Assembly: GCF_002845745.1 (NCBI RefSeq)
Contig: NZ_PIUM01000006.1
Coordinates: 124,001-188,000 of the forward strand
Origin: Telmatospirillum siberiense
Lineage (GTDB): Bacteria; Pseudomonadota; Alphaproteobacteria; Rhodospirillales; Magnetospirillaceae
Length of the DNA: 64,000 bases
Direction of reading: 5' to 3'
A program made the position numbers and the translations under genes. The notes beneath the pieces are model-generated. The model searched no databases, was not told where the DNA came from, and was given only the letters and a program-made list of their open reading frames with translations. Shown piece after piece: positions 36,722 through 45,418 of this stretch. Numbering within the stretch: position 1 is the stretch's first letter; each line of letters opens with the position of its first letter.

Positions 36722-37542
36722 GCAGACCCTTGAGCTTTCTTTTGCTGGTCCTGCTGCTGGGCGCCTGTGCATCGCGCCAGGCGGAGGGGCCGTCTCTGAC
36801 AAAAGACGCCGGTTGGCGGTGGGAAATCCTGCCGTCGGGATCCTTCGATCTGGCGGTCGCCAGCGCGCCGCCGCGCAGCGGCGGCGATATCCTGGTCGTC
36901 TATCTGGAGGGTGACGGTTTCGCCTTTGTCCACCCCCGGCAGCCTTCGCTTGATCCAACTCCCACCGATCCGGTGGCGTTGCGCCTCGCCCTCGCCCATC
37001 CCGGGCGGGCGTCGGTGGCCTGGATCGCGCGGCCTTGCCAATATACCCTGCCGGCCCATGGCCGGAATTGCGCGACGCCGATGTGGACGTCCCGGCGTTA
37101 CGCGCCCGAAGTGGTCGAGGGCATGGGGCTGGCCATCGACACCTTGAAGGCCCGCGCCGGTGCCGCCCGGATCATACTGGTCGGCTATTCGGGGGGCGGC
37201 GCGCTGGCCGTTCTGCTCGTCGCCGGGCGTCACGATGTCGTCCAGATCGTCACCGTGGTCGCCGATCTCGATCTCGGCTATTGGACGGAGCGGGACGGTC
37301 TGTCACCATTGGCGGGATCCCTGGATCCGGTGGACGTGGCCGGCTCCCTGGGCGCCATGCCGCAGATCCATTTTACCGGGGAGAAAGACACGGCGGTCGG
37401 TACCGACGTGGTCGCCTCCTATATCAAGCATTTACCGCCGGGAGCGCCGGTACAACTGCGGGAAGTTTCCGATTTCACCCATGGCTGCTGCTGGGCTCGC
37501 GACTGGCCGATCCTCGCCGCCAATCTCGCGCCCGGTTGGTGA
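36718..37542 (+). CDS. Lipoprotein, alpha/beta hydrolase-like
   Basis: 274 aa. Lipobox LLGAC at residues 13-17 directs lipid attachment. The rest resembles an alpha/beta hydrolase: VVYLEGDGFAF, nucleophile Ser in VGYSGGGALA and a late His in DFTHGCCWARDW. A catalytic Asp is probable in EKDTAVGTD. The ATG overlaps the previous stop (ATGA), so it is the fourth and last gene of the operon. The substrate is unknown. Confidence 0.83.
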   Translation: MSRPLSFLLLVLLLGACASRQAEGPSLTKDAGWRWEILPSGSFDLAVASAPPRSGGDILVVYLEGDGFAFVHPRQPSLDPTPTDPVALRLALAHPGRASVAWIARPCQYTLPAHGRNCATPMWTSRRYAPEVVEGMGLAIDTLKARAGAARIILVGYSGGGALAVLLVAGRHDVVQIVTVVADLDLGYWTERDGLSPLAGSLDPVDVAGSLGAMPQIHFTGEKDTAVGTDVVASYIKHLPPGAPVQLREVSDFTHGCCWARDWPILAANLAPGW

Positions 37543-37619
37543 AAGACAGGGGGCCGGCAAGCACGCCCGGCGATTGAGGGCTCGGTGATCGGGTCCGATC
37601 ACCGAGATCTGGTGTAAAG

Positions 37620-39053
37620 TCAACTTTGCCGCCGTCCGAGGCCGGCGGCGAGAACGGCGCCCAGGATGTGGCAGCCGGCGATGGCCAGCAAGGTGACGCA
37701 AAAGGCGTGCGTCACCTGCGCGGGGTCCGTCCTGTCTCCGAGAACGGTGTAGAACAATCCGCCCAGCACGGCGACGCCGGCGGCGGCGCTGACTTGCAGG
37801 GTCGAGTTCACCATGCCGCCGACCAGACCGGCGCGCCGCGGTTCGACCCGCTCGACGACGACTCGCATCATGGTCGGAATCGAAAATCCCATGCCCAATC
37901 CGATCAGCAGAAGGGACGGCGCCATCAGGGCGGTGGGCGGCATGGCGCCGGGGGGAGCCATGGCGGCGACCTGCGATGTGGCGATCAGGCCGGTCGAGGA
38001 CAGCGCGAAGCCCAATGACGACGAGGCCGACCCCAGACGCCGGGCCGCCATCGGACTGCCGGTCGAGCCCAGCAGGAAGCCCAGGGAAAACGGCAGGATG
38101 GCGAGGCCGGCCTGCAGGGCGGTCCGTCCGAGGGCGTCCTGCAGATAGATGGAGTAGGTCAGGAAGAAGGCCGCCAGGGCATAGAGCGTGCCGATCGCTG
38201 CCAGCCCTCTGAGCAGTCCGGGCGAGCGGAAGACCTCGATCGGAACCAGCGGTTCCCCGCCCATCCCGGCCAGGCCGATTTCATAACGCCGGAAGGCTTC
38301 GGCGAACAGGGGCGCGCTCAGAAGCGTGGCGATGGCCCACCAGGGCCAGCCATGTTCCCGCCCCTCGATCAAGGGCAGCACGAATGCGGTGAGCGCCATT
38401 GCCGAGAGGACGACGCCTCCGGCGTCGAGGCGGGGCCGATGACCGTCACGGGTCTCGCGCAGAAGCGGGATGGCGACGGCGAATGCGGCGATGCTGATGG
38501 GGAGGTTGATGAGAAAGATCAGCCGCCAGCCAAGCCCTCCCAGGTCGGCGCCGACCAGAGCGCCGCCGAGCAATTGGCCGACGATCGAGGACAGGCCGAG
38601 GGTGACGCCATAGATGCTCAAGGCGCGGCCCCGTTCATGCGGGGGAAACAGGGCATGGATCGAGGCGAGGGCCTGCGGCGCCATGGCGGCGGCGGCCAGG
38701 GCCTGCAGCAGGCGGCCCATGATCAGGGAGAAGGGCGACCAGGCGAGGCCGCACAGGGCCGAGGCCAGGGCGAAGCCGGCCAATCCGATCAGAAAGATCT
38801 GCTTGCGTCCGAAGATATCGCCCAGGCGTCCGCCGGTGATCAGGAAGACCGCATAGACCACGGCATAGCCGGAAATGACGAACTGCACGTCGGCGGCGGT
38901 GGCGCCCAGTCCAGTGGTGATCGACGGCATGGCGATATTGACGATGAAAAAATCGAGGGGGGCCAGGAAGGCCCCGGTGAGCAGCACGACCAACGCGGCC
39001 CACCGCCTGGGATCAAGCGCTTCCGCGCCGTTCGCGGCTGGTACCGAAGCCAT
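37620..39053 (-). CDS. DHA2 family MFS multidrug efflux transporter (EmrB/QacA-like)
   Basis: About 477 aa with 14 hydrophobic segments, the DHA2 layout: LTGAFLAPLDFFIVNIAMPS with motif D1, GGRLGDIFGRKQIFLIGL (motif A) and GPxxGG-like segment at GQLLGGALVG. The start is ATG 39053, 8 nt behind GGAG; ATG 39059 is too close. A TetR gene lies upstream on the same strand, and a perfect palindrome sits between them, so substrate-induced derepression is likely. Confidence 0.88.
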   Translation of the reverse strand: MASVPAANGAEALDPRRWAALVVLLTGAFLAPLDFFIVNIAMPSITTGLGATAADVQFVISGYAVVYAVFLITGGRLGDIFGRKQIFLIGLAGFALASALCGLAWSPFSLIMGRLLQALAAAAMAPQALASIHALFPPHERGRALSIYGVTLGLSSIVGQLLGGALVGADLGGLGWRLIFLINLPISIAAFAVAIPLLRETRDGHRPRLDAGGVVLSAMALTAFVLPLIEGREHGWPWWAIATLLSAPLFAEAFRRYEIGLAGMGGEPLVPIEVFRSPGLLRGLAAIGTLYALAAFFLTYSIYLQDALGRTALQAGLAILPFSLGFLLGSTGSPMAARRLGSASSSLGFALSSTGLIATSQVAAMAPPGAMPPTALMAPSLLLIGLGMGFSIPTMMRVVVERVEPRRAGLVGGMVNSTLQVSAAAGVAVLGGLFYTVLGDRTDPAQVTHAFCVTLLAIAGCHILGAVLAAGLGRRQS

Positions 39054-39081
39054 CGTCATTTCTCCGATCCTTTTTCTATTA

Positions 39082-39098
39082 TGGAACGAATGGTTCCA
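39082..39098. promoter_or_regulatory. TetR operator, site 1 (efflux pump)
   Basis: Perfect 17-bp palindrome TGGAACGAATGGTTCCA in the promoter region of the pump, 29 bp before its ATG. The flank TCTATTATGGA is shared with site 2. Confidence 0.7.
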
Positions 39099-39131
39099 AA
39101 TTAAGCCAAGTTTGACCTGCCAGGGGGTCGG

Positions 39132-39764
39132 TCAATCGAGAATTTTCAAAGCCTGATCGACCACTTCCGCCGTTTCCTGTTCGCTGGGGCCGGTCTTGCC
39201 CAGCACGCGCAGCCCCTGAACGGTGCAGAGCAGGGCCCGGGCGATCGCCCGCTCGTCATATTCGCGGGGGATTTCGCCCGCCGCCTGACCGCGGATGACG
39301 GCGGCGGCGAACAAGTCCTGCATGCGCCGGAACATTCTGCTGATCAGGGCGCTGACCTCGACATCCTCGGGCATCAATTCCATGGCGGACGCCGTCAGCA
39401 GGCAGCCTTGCCGACCTTTCCCTTCCGCGGCGCGGCGGGCGTATCCCATCAGGGTGTCGCGAATCGCTGCGCGGGCCGATCCAGGTTGGGACAATGTGTC
39501 CCCGATGCGCTGCAGGGATCCGGCGGTGTAATGGTCGAGGGCGGCCAGGAACAATGAGCGTTTGTCGTGGAAGGCTTTGTAAAGGCTTCCCCGGGCGAGC
39601 CCGGTGCCCTCCGTCAGGTCCTGCACCGACGTGCCGTGATAGCCGCGCTGGCGAAACACCTCGATGGCGTCCCGCACGGCTTCATCGATGTCGAATTCGC
39701 GTGGTCGGCCCGGGCCTTGATGGGCGTTCGGATCGGTCACGGCGAAGAGCTTGGGCGTTTGCAT
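39132..39764 (-). CDS. TetR family repressor
   Basis: 210 aa. The N-terminal HTH reads YHGTSVQDLTEGTGLARGSLY, then KAFHDKRSLFLAALD, close to AcrR/RutR-type repressors. The C-terminus carries the ligand domain (SALISRMFRRMQDLF). I start at ATG 39764 (MQTPK); upstream residues are not family-like. It controls the pump downstream and probably its own gene, via sites 39082 and 39775. Confidence 0.9.
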   Translation of the reverse strand: MQTPKLFAVTDPNAHQGPGRPREFDIDEAVRDAIEVFRQRGYHGTSVQDLTEGTGLARGSLYKAFHDKRSLFLAALDHYTAGSLQRIGDTLSQPGSARAAIRDTLMGYARRAAEGKGRQGCLLTASAMELMPEDVEVSALISRMFRRMQDLFAAAVIRGQAAGEIPREYDERAIARALLCTVQGLRVLGKTGPSEQETAEVVDQALKILD

Positions 39765-39774
39765 GGATCTATTA

Positions 39775-39791
39775 TGGAAATGATCGTTCTG
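39775..39791. promoter_or_regulatory. TetR operator-like site 2 (tetR promoter)
   Basis: TGGAAATGATCGTTCTG resembles site 1 at about 11-12 of 17 positions, in the same TCTATTATGGA context, 11 bp before the tetR ATG. Fits autoregulation. Confidence 0.5.
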
Positions 39792-39918
39792 AAATTCAAG
39801 GGGGGAGATGACCCATTCGTCCGGAACATTGCGGAGCTCCGGATGGAGGCCCATCTGTCGGTTTAGGGCCCGTCGTCAGTTACCGGGATATCGCGCTGAT
39901 GGTCCCGGAAACCGTAAA

Positions 39919-39995
39919 GGTGGCTCACCAAACGCCGGAGCGCACAGGAACCATCAAAAGAGGACGGAGTGCGTCCGGCCGATTGCCGAATGTCC
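39919..39995. repeat. Mosaic repeat, degenerate third fragment
   Basis: Matches the post-arm flank of the mosaic repeats: CACCAAACGCCGGAGCGCAC, then ...CCGATTGCCGAATGTCC, which parallels 17296-17366 and 43759-43830. No core or arms here. It covers the upstream region of the retropepsin gene. Confidence 0.6.
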
Positions 39996-40039
39996 TCGGG
40001 CCCGCTCGGGCGAAGGGTCGTGGGAAGGGAAGCTTTGGA

Positions 40040-40948
40040 TTGACCGTGACCGGGCGTCGGCTGGGGCTTTGTGCGCTGTGTTTCGGATTGGCCGTCCATC
40101 CCGGATCGGCCGCCCGGGGCGAATGCCGCATCGAGCGCCAGGCCGTCCTGCCGGTCACGTTCAACGGTTTCATGCCGACGGTGGCCGCCTCCATCAATGG
40201 CCACAGGGTGGCCATCGGCATCGACACCGGCGCGCAAGGGACCGTCATCACGCCGGAAACCGTCGAATATTTGAGGCTTCCCCGGGATCCCGGCCGCTTC
40301 ACCACCAGCTCCGGCGTCAGCGGACGAACCTGGGTCAGCAATGCGGTGCTGGACGAACTGGAATTCGGCGGCATCGCCTACAGGCGCAAGAGCGTCGCGG
40401 TGATCGCGCTCGGTCAACCGACGGCCGCCGCCGGGCAGTTTCCCGCCAATGTGACGATGGCCGGTCTGATCGGTGCCGATCTGCTGTCCGCTTATGACGT
40501 CGATTTCGATGTTCCCGCGCGGACCATCACGCTCTATCGCGTCAATGGCTGTACGACGCTTTCGCCGCCTTGGGATGGCGGTTACGTGACGGTTCCGGTA
40601 TGGCTGACCCGGTCCCGGCGGCTGGCGATGCCGGTCGAAGTGAATGGCAATATCTTCAGTGCCATCTTCGATACGGGGGCCAGCGGCATTATGCTCGCCC
40701 GGTCGTCGGGCGAGCGTATCGGCATGGTCGCCGGAATGCCGGACGCCGGCGCGAAGGGGACGGTCCGGGTTGCCGGCGAAACCATCCACGGATTGGGTGT
40801 GGGAATCATGGATTTCCCAGCCACCGAGGCCGACATGCTGATCGGCGAGGACTATATGCGCGCCCATCGCTTCTGGTTGTCCTACGCCACCCGCACCTTG
40901 TTCATTCAGGCGGACGGTCGGATCGCTTCCCCCGACGGCTCGAGATGA
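40040..40948 (+). CDS. Retropepsin-like aspartic protease with two DTG lobes
   Basis: About 302 aa from a TTG at 40040 with AAGGGA 9-10 nt upstream; a GTG at 40046 is another choice, and no good ATG is available. A signal-like segment (LGLCALCFGLAVHPGSAA) follows. Two aspartyl motifs sit in two homologous lobes: AIGIDTGAQGTVITPETV (first) and SAIFDTGASGIMLARSSG (second), each followed by a GADLL or GEDYM turn. This is the tandem form of a normally dimeric retropepsin. The target is unknown; it probably acts in the periplasm. Confidence 0.78.
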   Translation: MTVTGRRLGLCALCFGLAVHPGSAARGECRIERQAVLPVTFNGFMPTVAASINGHRVAIGIDTGAQGTVITPETVEYLRLPRDPGRFTTSSGVSGRTWVSNAVLDELEFGGIAYRRKSVAVIALGQPTAAAGQFPANVTMAGLIGADLLSAYDVDFDVPARTITLYRVNGCTTLSPPWDGGYVTVPVWLTRSRRLAMPVEVNGNIFSAIFDTGASGIMLARSSGERIGMVAGMPDAGAKGTVRVAGETIHGLGVGIMDFPATEADMLIGEDYMRAHRFWLSYATRTLFIQADGRIASPDGSR

Positions 40949-41154
40949 TGGGAATCAATCTGCCATAAGCAAAATTTTGCCGAATCTTCCCGATTTTATT
41001 TACAAATATTCCCGTCGTATCTCCATGAAGTGAAAATCAAGAGAGATTTTTTGTGTTTTATAATACCTTATGACAATTAATATACATTGTTTTAATTAAG
41101 TATTGTTGCGGCAATCCCTTCTGACAAGGGTGGTGTCAAATCGGGAGCGGCTGC
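40949..41154. promoter_or_regulatory. AT-rich promoter region of TonB receptor gene
   Basis: 206 bp, strongly AT-rich. ACAAT (41073-41077), 8 nt, ATTGT (41086-41090) is an inverted pair about 65-80 bp before the receptor ATG and a candidate operator. Not a Fur box by my reading. Confidence 0.4.
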
Positions 41155-43437
41155 ATGTGGCGACGTCTCACTTTAGGTATTTTCCCCGCGGTGATTTTTT
41201 GTCCTCCCGCCTTTGCCGAAGACGGGGCGCCCGTCTCGTTGGGAGAGGTGGTGGTGGTCGGGGTGGCCCCCGTCATGGGCAGTGGCGTCGATCGCGACAA
41301 GCTGCCGGTCAATGTGCAGGTGGTGGACCCGGCCGCGTTGCGCGCCACCGGTCCGCAAAGTGCCGCGGATCTGTTGAATGCCCGGTTGGGGGCGGTGTCG
41401 GTTGCCGACTATGCCGGTAATCCGATGCAACCCAGCCTCAGCTTCCGGGGGTTCAACGCCTCGCCGACGCTGGGGGATTCGGAAGGATTGGCCGTCTATC
41501 AAAACGGCATGCGGTTGAACGAATCCTTCGGTGACCTGGTCAATTGGGACATGAATCCCTCTTTCGCCATCGATAAGCTCCAGGTTCTGCCGGGCTCAAA
41601 TCCGGTCTTCGGCCTGAACGCCCTGGGTGGGGCGGTGACACTGAAAATGAAGAACGGCTTTACCAACCCGGGGACGGATGGGGAAATCGCCGCGGGTTCG
41701 TTCGGACGGGCCCGCACGATGGTGGAGACGGGACAGCAGTTCGGCGGCTTCGGCTTCTATACGGGGGTCGCCATGCAGACCGACGATGGTTGGCGCCAAT
41801 CGTCCCGCTCCAAGCTCATCCAGAACTACACGGATCTCGCCTTCCGCAAGGAGGCTCTGGAACTGGGCGTCGGGGTGACCCTGGCGGCGTCCGATCTATC
41901 GGGGTTGGGGACGTCGCCGGTGCAATTGCTGGCGGAGAACCGTAGCGCGGTTTTCACCAGCCCCGACCAGACCCAGAATGCCCTGGCGGCGATCGATCTG
42001 CGCGGCAGCTACGAATTGTCCGATAGTCTGTCGCTACAGGGCGGCGCCTATTACCGGCATCTGCGGACCGCCACCCACAACGGCGACGCCAGCGGGATCT
42101 CGGCCTGCGCCGATCCCAACGACGGCATTCTCTGCGATGACAACGGTCCGATCACCGATCGCGCCGGCAACACCATTTCCTCCGCCTTGGGGGGCAACGG
42201 CATCAACAACAACACGGTGACCCTGACCCAGTCGATGGGGGCCTCGGCGCAGATCACCCACGAGGGCCGCGTCGCCGCTCATGCCAACCATGCCGTCTTC
42301 GGCGTCAGCACGGATCAGGGATGGACCGATTACAATACCAATGCCGAACTGGGCGAGCTGTCCTCGTCCCGCGCCGTGGTGGGCAGCGGCGTCTATCTGG
42401 GCGGTTCTTCCTACTCGGTATCCCTGGGGGCGCACAATGCCTACTACGGCGCTTATGTCTCGGACACTTTTTCCCTGACCGACCATCTGCATCTGACCGC
42501 CGCCGGCCGCTTCAATTTCGCCCAGCAGGATCTGCAGGACCGCTTGGGCGGCGCTCTTTCCGGCAAGCACGACTACCAGCGCTTCAATCCCTCGCTCGGT
42601 CTGGCCTGGCAGGTCGTCGACGGACTGACGACCTACGTCAATTACAGCGAGGCAAACCGCGTGCCCACCGCCGCCGAATTGAGTTGCGCCGATCCCGATC
42701 AGCCTTGCCGGGTTCCCAACGCCTTTGTTTCCGACCCGGACCTGAAGCAGGTGATCGCGCGGACTTGGGAGATCGGCGCCCGGGGGCGGCTGCCGGCGGG
42801 GACGGGCCGGGTCGAATGGTCGTTGGCCGCCTTTACGACGAAAAGTACCGACGACATCATCTTCGTCAGTAGCGGGTCGCTGCTGGGTAGCGGCTATTTC
42901 ACCAACGCCGCCGCCACCCTGCGCCAGGGCCTGGAGGCCGGCCTCGACGCCAGCCTGGGATCCTGGCGGCTGTTCGCCGATTACGGGTTGGTCCGGGCCA
43001 CCTTCGACAGCCCCTTGACCATACAAAGTCCCAACAACACGGCGGCCGACGCGAACGGCAACATCCAGGTACGGCGGGGCGACCGGTTGCCGGGCATTCC
43101 GCTGCATACGCTGAAAGTGGGGGCGGAATATGCCCTGTCCGACCAATGGTCGGTGGGAAGCGATCTGCGGTTCTCCTCCGACCGCGTCATTCGGGGGGAT
43201 GAATCCAACAGCATGCCGAAAATCCCCGCTTTCGCCGTGGTCAACGCCTCATCCTCCTACCGGCTGCGGCCCGGCCTGGAGCTGTTCTTCCGGGTTCAGA
43301 ACATCTTCGACCGCAAATATGCGACGGCCGGCACCCTGGGCAATCCGACCTCGCTCTTTCCCTCCTTCACCGACACCCGCTTCGAAAGCCCCGGCGAGCC
43401 CCGCAGCTTCTGGGGAGGTGTCCGGGTGGCGTTTTAA
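41155..43437 (+). CDS. TonB-dependent outer-membrane receptor
   Basis: 760 aa with a signal peptide (IFPAVIFCPPAFAED). N-terminal plug domain: GEVVVVGVAPVM (TonB-box-like area), DLLNARLGAVSVADYAGNP, FRGFNASPTLGDSEGLAVYQ, and VFGLNALGGAVTLKMKNG. A beta-barrel follows, ending in the C-terminal aromatic signature RSFWGGVRVAF. Resembles the subgroup with GLNALGGAV, often for small organic ligands. The ATG at 41155 follows GGGAG. It stands alone; its ligand is unknown. Confidence 0.93.
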   Translation: MWRRLTLGIFPAVIFCPPAFAEDGAPVSLGEVVVVGVAPVMGSGVDRDKLPVNVQVVDPAALRATGPQSAADLLNARLGAVSVADYAGNPMQPSLSFRGFNASPTLGDSEGLAVYQNGMRLNESFGDLVNWDMNPSFAIDKLQVLPGSNPVFGLNALGGAVTLKMKNGFTNPGTDGEIAAGSFGRARTMVETGQQFGGFGFYTGVAMQTDDGWRQSSRSKLIQNYTDLAFRKEALELGVGVTLAASDLSGLGTSPVQLLAENRSAVFTSPDQTQNALAAIDLRGSYELSDSLSLQGGAYYRHLRTATHNGDASGISACADPNDGILCDDNGPITDRAGNTISSALGGNGINNNTVTLTQSMGASAQITHEGRVAAHANHAVFGVSTDQGWTDYNTNAELGELSSSRAVVGSGVYLGGSSYSVSLGAHNAYYGAYVSDTFSLTDHLHLTAAGRFNFAQQDLQDRLGGALSGKHDYQRFNPSLGLAWQVVDGLTTYVNYSEANRVPTAAELSCADPDQPCRVPNAFVSDPDLKQVIARTWEIGARGRLPAGTGRVEWSLAAFTTKSTDDIIFVSSGSLLGSGYFTNAAATLRQGLEAGLDASLGSWRLFADYGLVRATFDSPLTIQSPNNTAADANGNIQVRRGDRLPGIPLHTLKVGAEYALSDQWSVGSDLRFSSDRVIRGDESNSMPKIPAFAVVNASSSYRLRPGLELFFRVQNIFDRKYATAGTLGNPTSLFPSFTDTRFESPGEPRSFWGGVRVAF

Positions 43438-43491
43438 ACCAGGCCATTTTAGCCCGAGCGGCGCGTGAGTCCGCCGGGACTCTAAGGGCGC

Positions 43492-43839
43492 GTGGACATT
43501 CAGACGGCCATGCCCCCTTGAGGGGGGCGCCTCAAGGCTTCTCCCGTTGCCTCAGGTTCCCCGATGGCATGAAAGGAAACCCCGGATATTTTGAACCACC
43601 AAGACACCAAGACACCAAGAGACCAAGACACCAAGGCGTCTTTCGGATCATCCGGTGGCGGCCAATCCGCGCCACAGGCATTCGGCCGACAGCCGATGAC
43701 GGGACGGGAAAATGCCAGTGGCACACTCCGCCACCTTGGTGTCTTGGTGCCTTGGTGGTTCATCAAAAGCCGGAGCGCACCGGAACGATCAAGAGGACGA
43801 AGTACATCCGGACAATTGCCAATTATCCACAGGCCTTAG
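43492..43839. repeat. Mosaic dispersed repeat, copy 2, core inverted relative to copy 1
   Basis: The outer flanks match copy 1 in the same direction (GTGGACATTC from 43492; GGTTCATCAAAAGCCGGAGC from 43756). Left arm 43595-43636 has five CACCAAG-type units against three in copy 1; right arm 43734-43759. The 97-bp core 43637-43733 is the reverse complement of core 17174-17270. The reversal is bounded by the arms, as expected from recombination between them. Confidence 0.85.
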
Positions 43840-43840
43840 G

Positions 43841-43928
43841 TTTGATATGACGCCTACGCTCCGCTGTCGGCGGGCTCAGGCGCTGCTCGGGCTGGAGAGC
43901 CTGGTTCGGTAATTCCGTCCCAGGCCCT
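43841..43928 (+). repeat. REP-like element, copy C, and end module
   Basis: 43841-43893 matches copies A and B directly and 17375-17428 in reverse (TTTGATATGACGCCT... to ...GCTCGGGCT). ATTCCGTCCCAGGCCCT (43912-43928) is the reverse complement of 17011-17027. A further AGCCCGAGCGGCGC fragment lies at about 43451. Confidence 0.7.
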
Positions 43929-44026
43929 AAGACTTAGGCAGCATGGCGCGGCGACGGGGGCCTTGATAAAACGGGAGCATCCAAAGATATCCCGGTCGCC
44001 GGCCGGTCTTCGGGGGAGGTGGTTCT

Positions 44027-45418
44027 CTGCGCAAGCGGCTGATCCTGATTTTCGTCAGCGTGGTCGTGGTGACGACCATCGCCGCCTTGCTGGTGATGGT
44101 CCATCAGGCGCGGCTGCGGGTGGTGGCGGAGCGGGCTTCGGCGGCCGAACTCGCCGATCATCTGGCTGCGGAAGCCGTCGCCGCCTTGCCGCCCGGCGCG
44201 CCCGACGCCATGACGCGCCTTCAAGCGGTGATCGCATCCCTGCCGGCCTTGCGCCACGTTCGCGTAAGCGTGGCGGTCTCCGGCCGGCCGGCCGGCGGGG
44301 AAAGTGCCGATGGCCGCTCGGTGACGTCCGGGACGCCGCCGCGGTGGTTTTTCGATCTTCTCCGTCCGCCGCCCTGGGAACTCCGCCATCCCATCATGAT
44401 GGACGGCCGGCGTCTGGGCGAGGTGGTGATCTCGGGCGATCCTTCCGGGGAAATCTCGGAATTGTGGGACGAGATGGTGCTGGGCGGGGCCATGCTGCTG
44501 GGGTTGATGGTGGTGTTCGTCGGCGTGGTCTTCTGGCTGGTCGGCCAAGCCCTGCATCCCCTTTTTCTGCTCGGCCAGGGGCTCGGGCGTTTGGAACAGG
44601 GAAATTTCAACGCGAGCCTGCCTCCCTTCGACGTTCCGGAACTCGCCGACGTCGGCATGAAATTCAACAGTCTGGCCCGTTCATTGGCGCGGATCAGCGG
44701 CGACAACCGCTTTTTGATCCAGAAGCTCATCTCCGTGCAGGAGAGCGAGCGCAACATGCTCGCGCACGAATTGCACGACGAATTGGGGCCCTGTCTGTTC
44801 GGGATCAAGGCGCAGGCCGCCTGTATCGTTCGTGCGGCGCGGGAAACGGCGGAAACGGATCACGCCAAGACCATCCTTGGGCTGGTCGACGATCTGCAAC
44901 GGCTGAACCGGCGAATCCTTGGGCGACTGCGGCCGCTGGGCCTGCATGATCTGGGGTTGGTCGCGGCCGTCGGTCAGCTGGTGGACGATTGGCGCGGCCG
45001 CGCGCCGGAGGTCGACTGGCAGTTCCGCTGCGTCCATTTCGAGGCGCCATCCGACGAATCCCTGGCCCTTTCCATCTACCGGATCATCCAGGAGTGTCTG
45101 ACCAATGCCGCTCGGCATTCCGGCGCTTCCCGCGTGGTCGTCGAGATCGGCAGCGGGCCGGCGGGCGGCTTCGGTTCCATTGCTCCGTCATGGCGGGGCG
45201 ATCCCGATTTCCCGGTGGCCTATGTGGCGGTGGGCGACAACGGCCGTGGACGTGACGAGGGGTGCCGGCGGGGGTTCGGCCTGCTTGGCATTCATGAGCG
45301 TGTCGAGGGGCATGGCGGCGTCGTGACGGTGAACGGTGGCGGCGGGACCGGGACGCTTCTCGAGGCGTTGTTGCCCCTCGGCCCCCTGGTCGGGATGGTG
45401 GGGGCGGGTCATGCCTGA
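44027..45418 (+). CDS. Sensor histidine kinase, NarX/UhpB type
   Basis: 463 aa from CTG 44027. TM1 opens with (M)RKRLILIFVSVVVVTTI; a sensor region precedes TM2 (LGGAMLLGLMVVFVGVVFWL) and a HAMP domain. HisKA_3 has the phospho-acceptor His in MLAHELHDELGP. The ATPase follows with ECLTNAARHSGASR (N box), VGDNGRGRDE (G1) and GFGLLGIHERVEGHGG (G2). No ATG, GTG or TTG fits near TM1: GTG 44060 would lose the first residues of the helix, whereas GGGGGAGG lies 7 nt before the CTG. It overlaps the response-regulator gene by 8 bp. Confidence 0.88.
   Translation: MRKRLILIFVSVVVVTTIAALLVMVHQARLRVVAERASAAELADHLAAEAVAALPPGAPDAMTRLQAVIASLPALRHVRVSVAVSGRPAGGESADGRSVTSGTPPRWFFDLLRPPPWELRHPIMMDGRRLGEVVISGDPSGEISELWDEMVLGGAMLLGLMVVFVGVVFWLVGQALHPLFLLGQGLGRLEQGNFNASLPPFDVPELADVGMKFNSLARSLARISGDNRFLIQKLISVQESERNMLAHELHDELGPCLFGIKAQAACIVRAARETAETDHAKTILGLVDDLQRLNRRILGRLRPLGLHDLGLVAAVGQLVDDWRGRAPEVDWQFRCVHFEAPSDESLALSIYRIIQECLTNAARHSGASRVVVEIGSGPAGGFGSIAPSWRGDPDFPVAYVAVGDNGRGRDEGCRRGFGLLGIHERVEGHGGVVTVNGGGGTGTLLEALLPLGPLVGMVGAGHA

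Noticed and set aside
42034-43146. Minus-strand frame of 370 codons
   Set aside because: Antisense to the TonB receptor barrel; no family signal.
43595-43636. CACCAAG repeats considered as a CRISPR array
   Set aside because: Units are 7-9 bp with no unique spacers, and arms are inverted rather than direct across the core.
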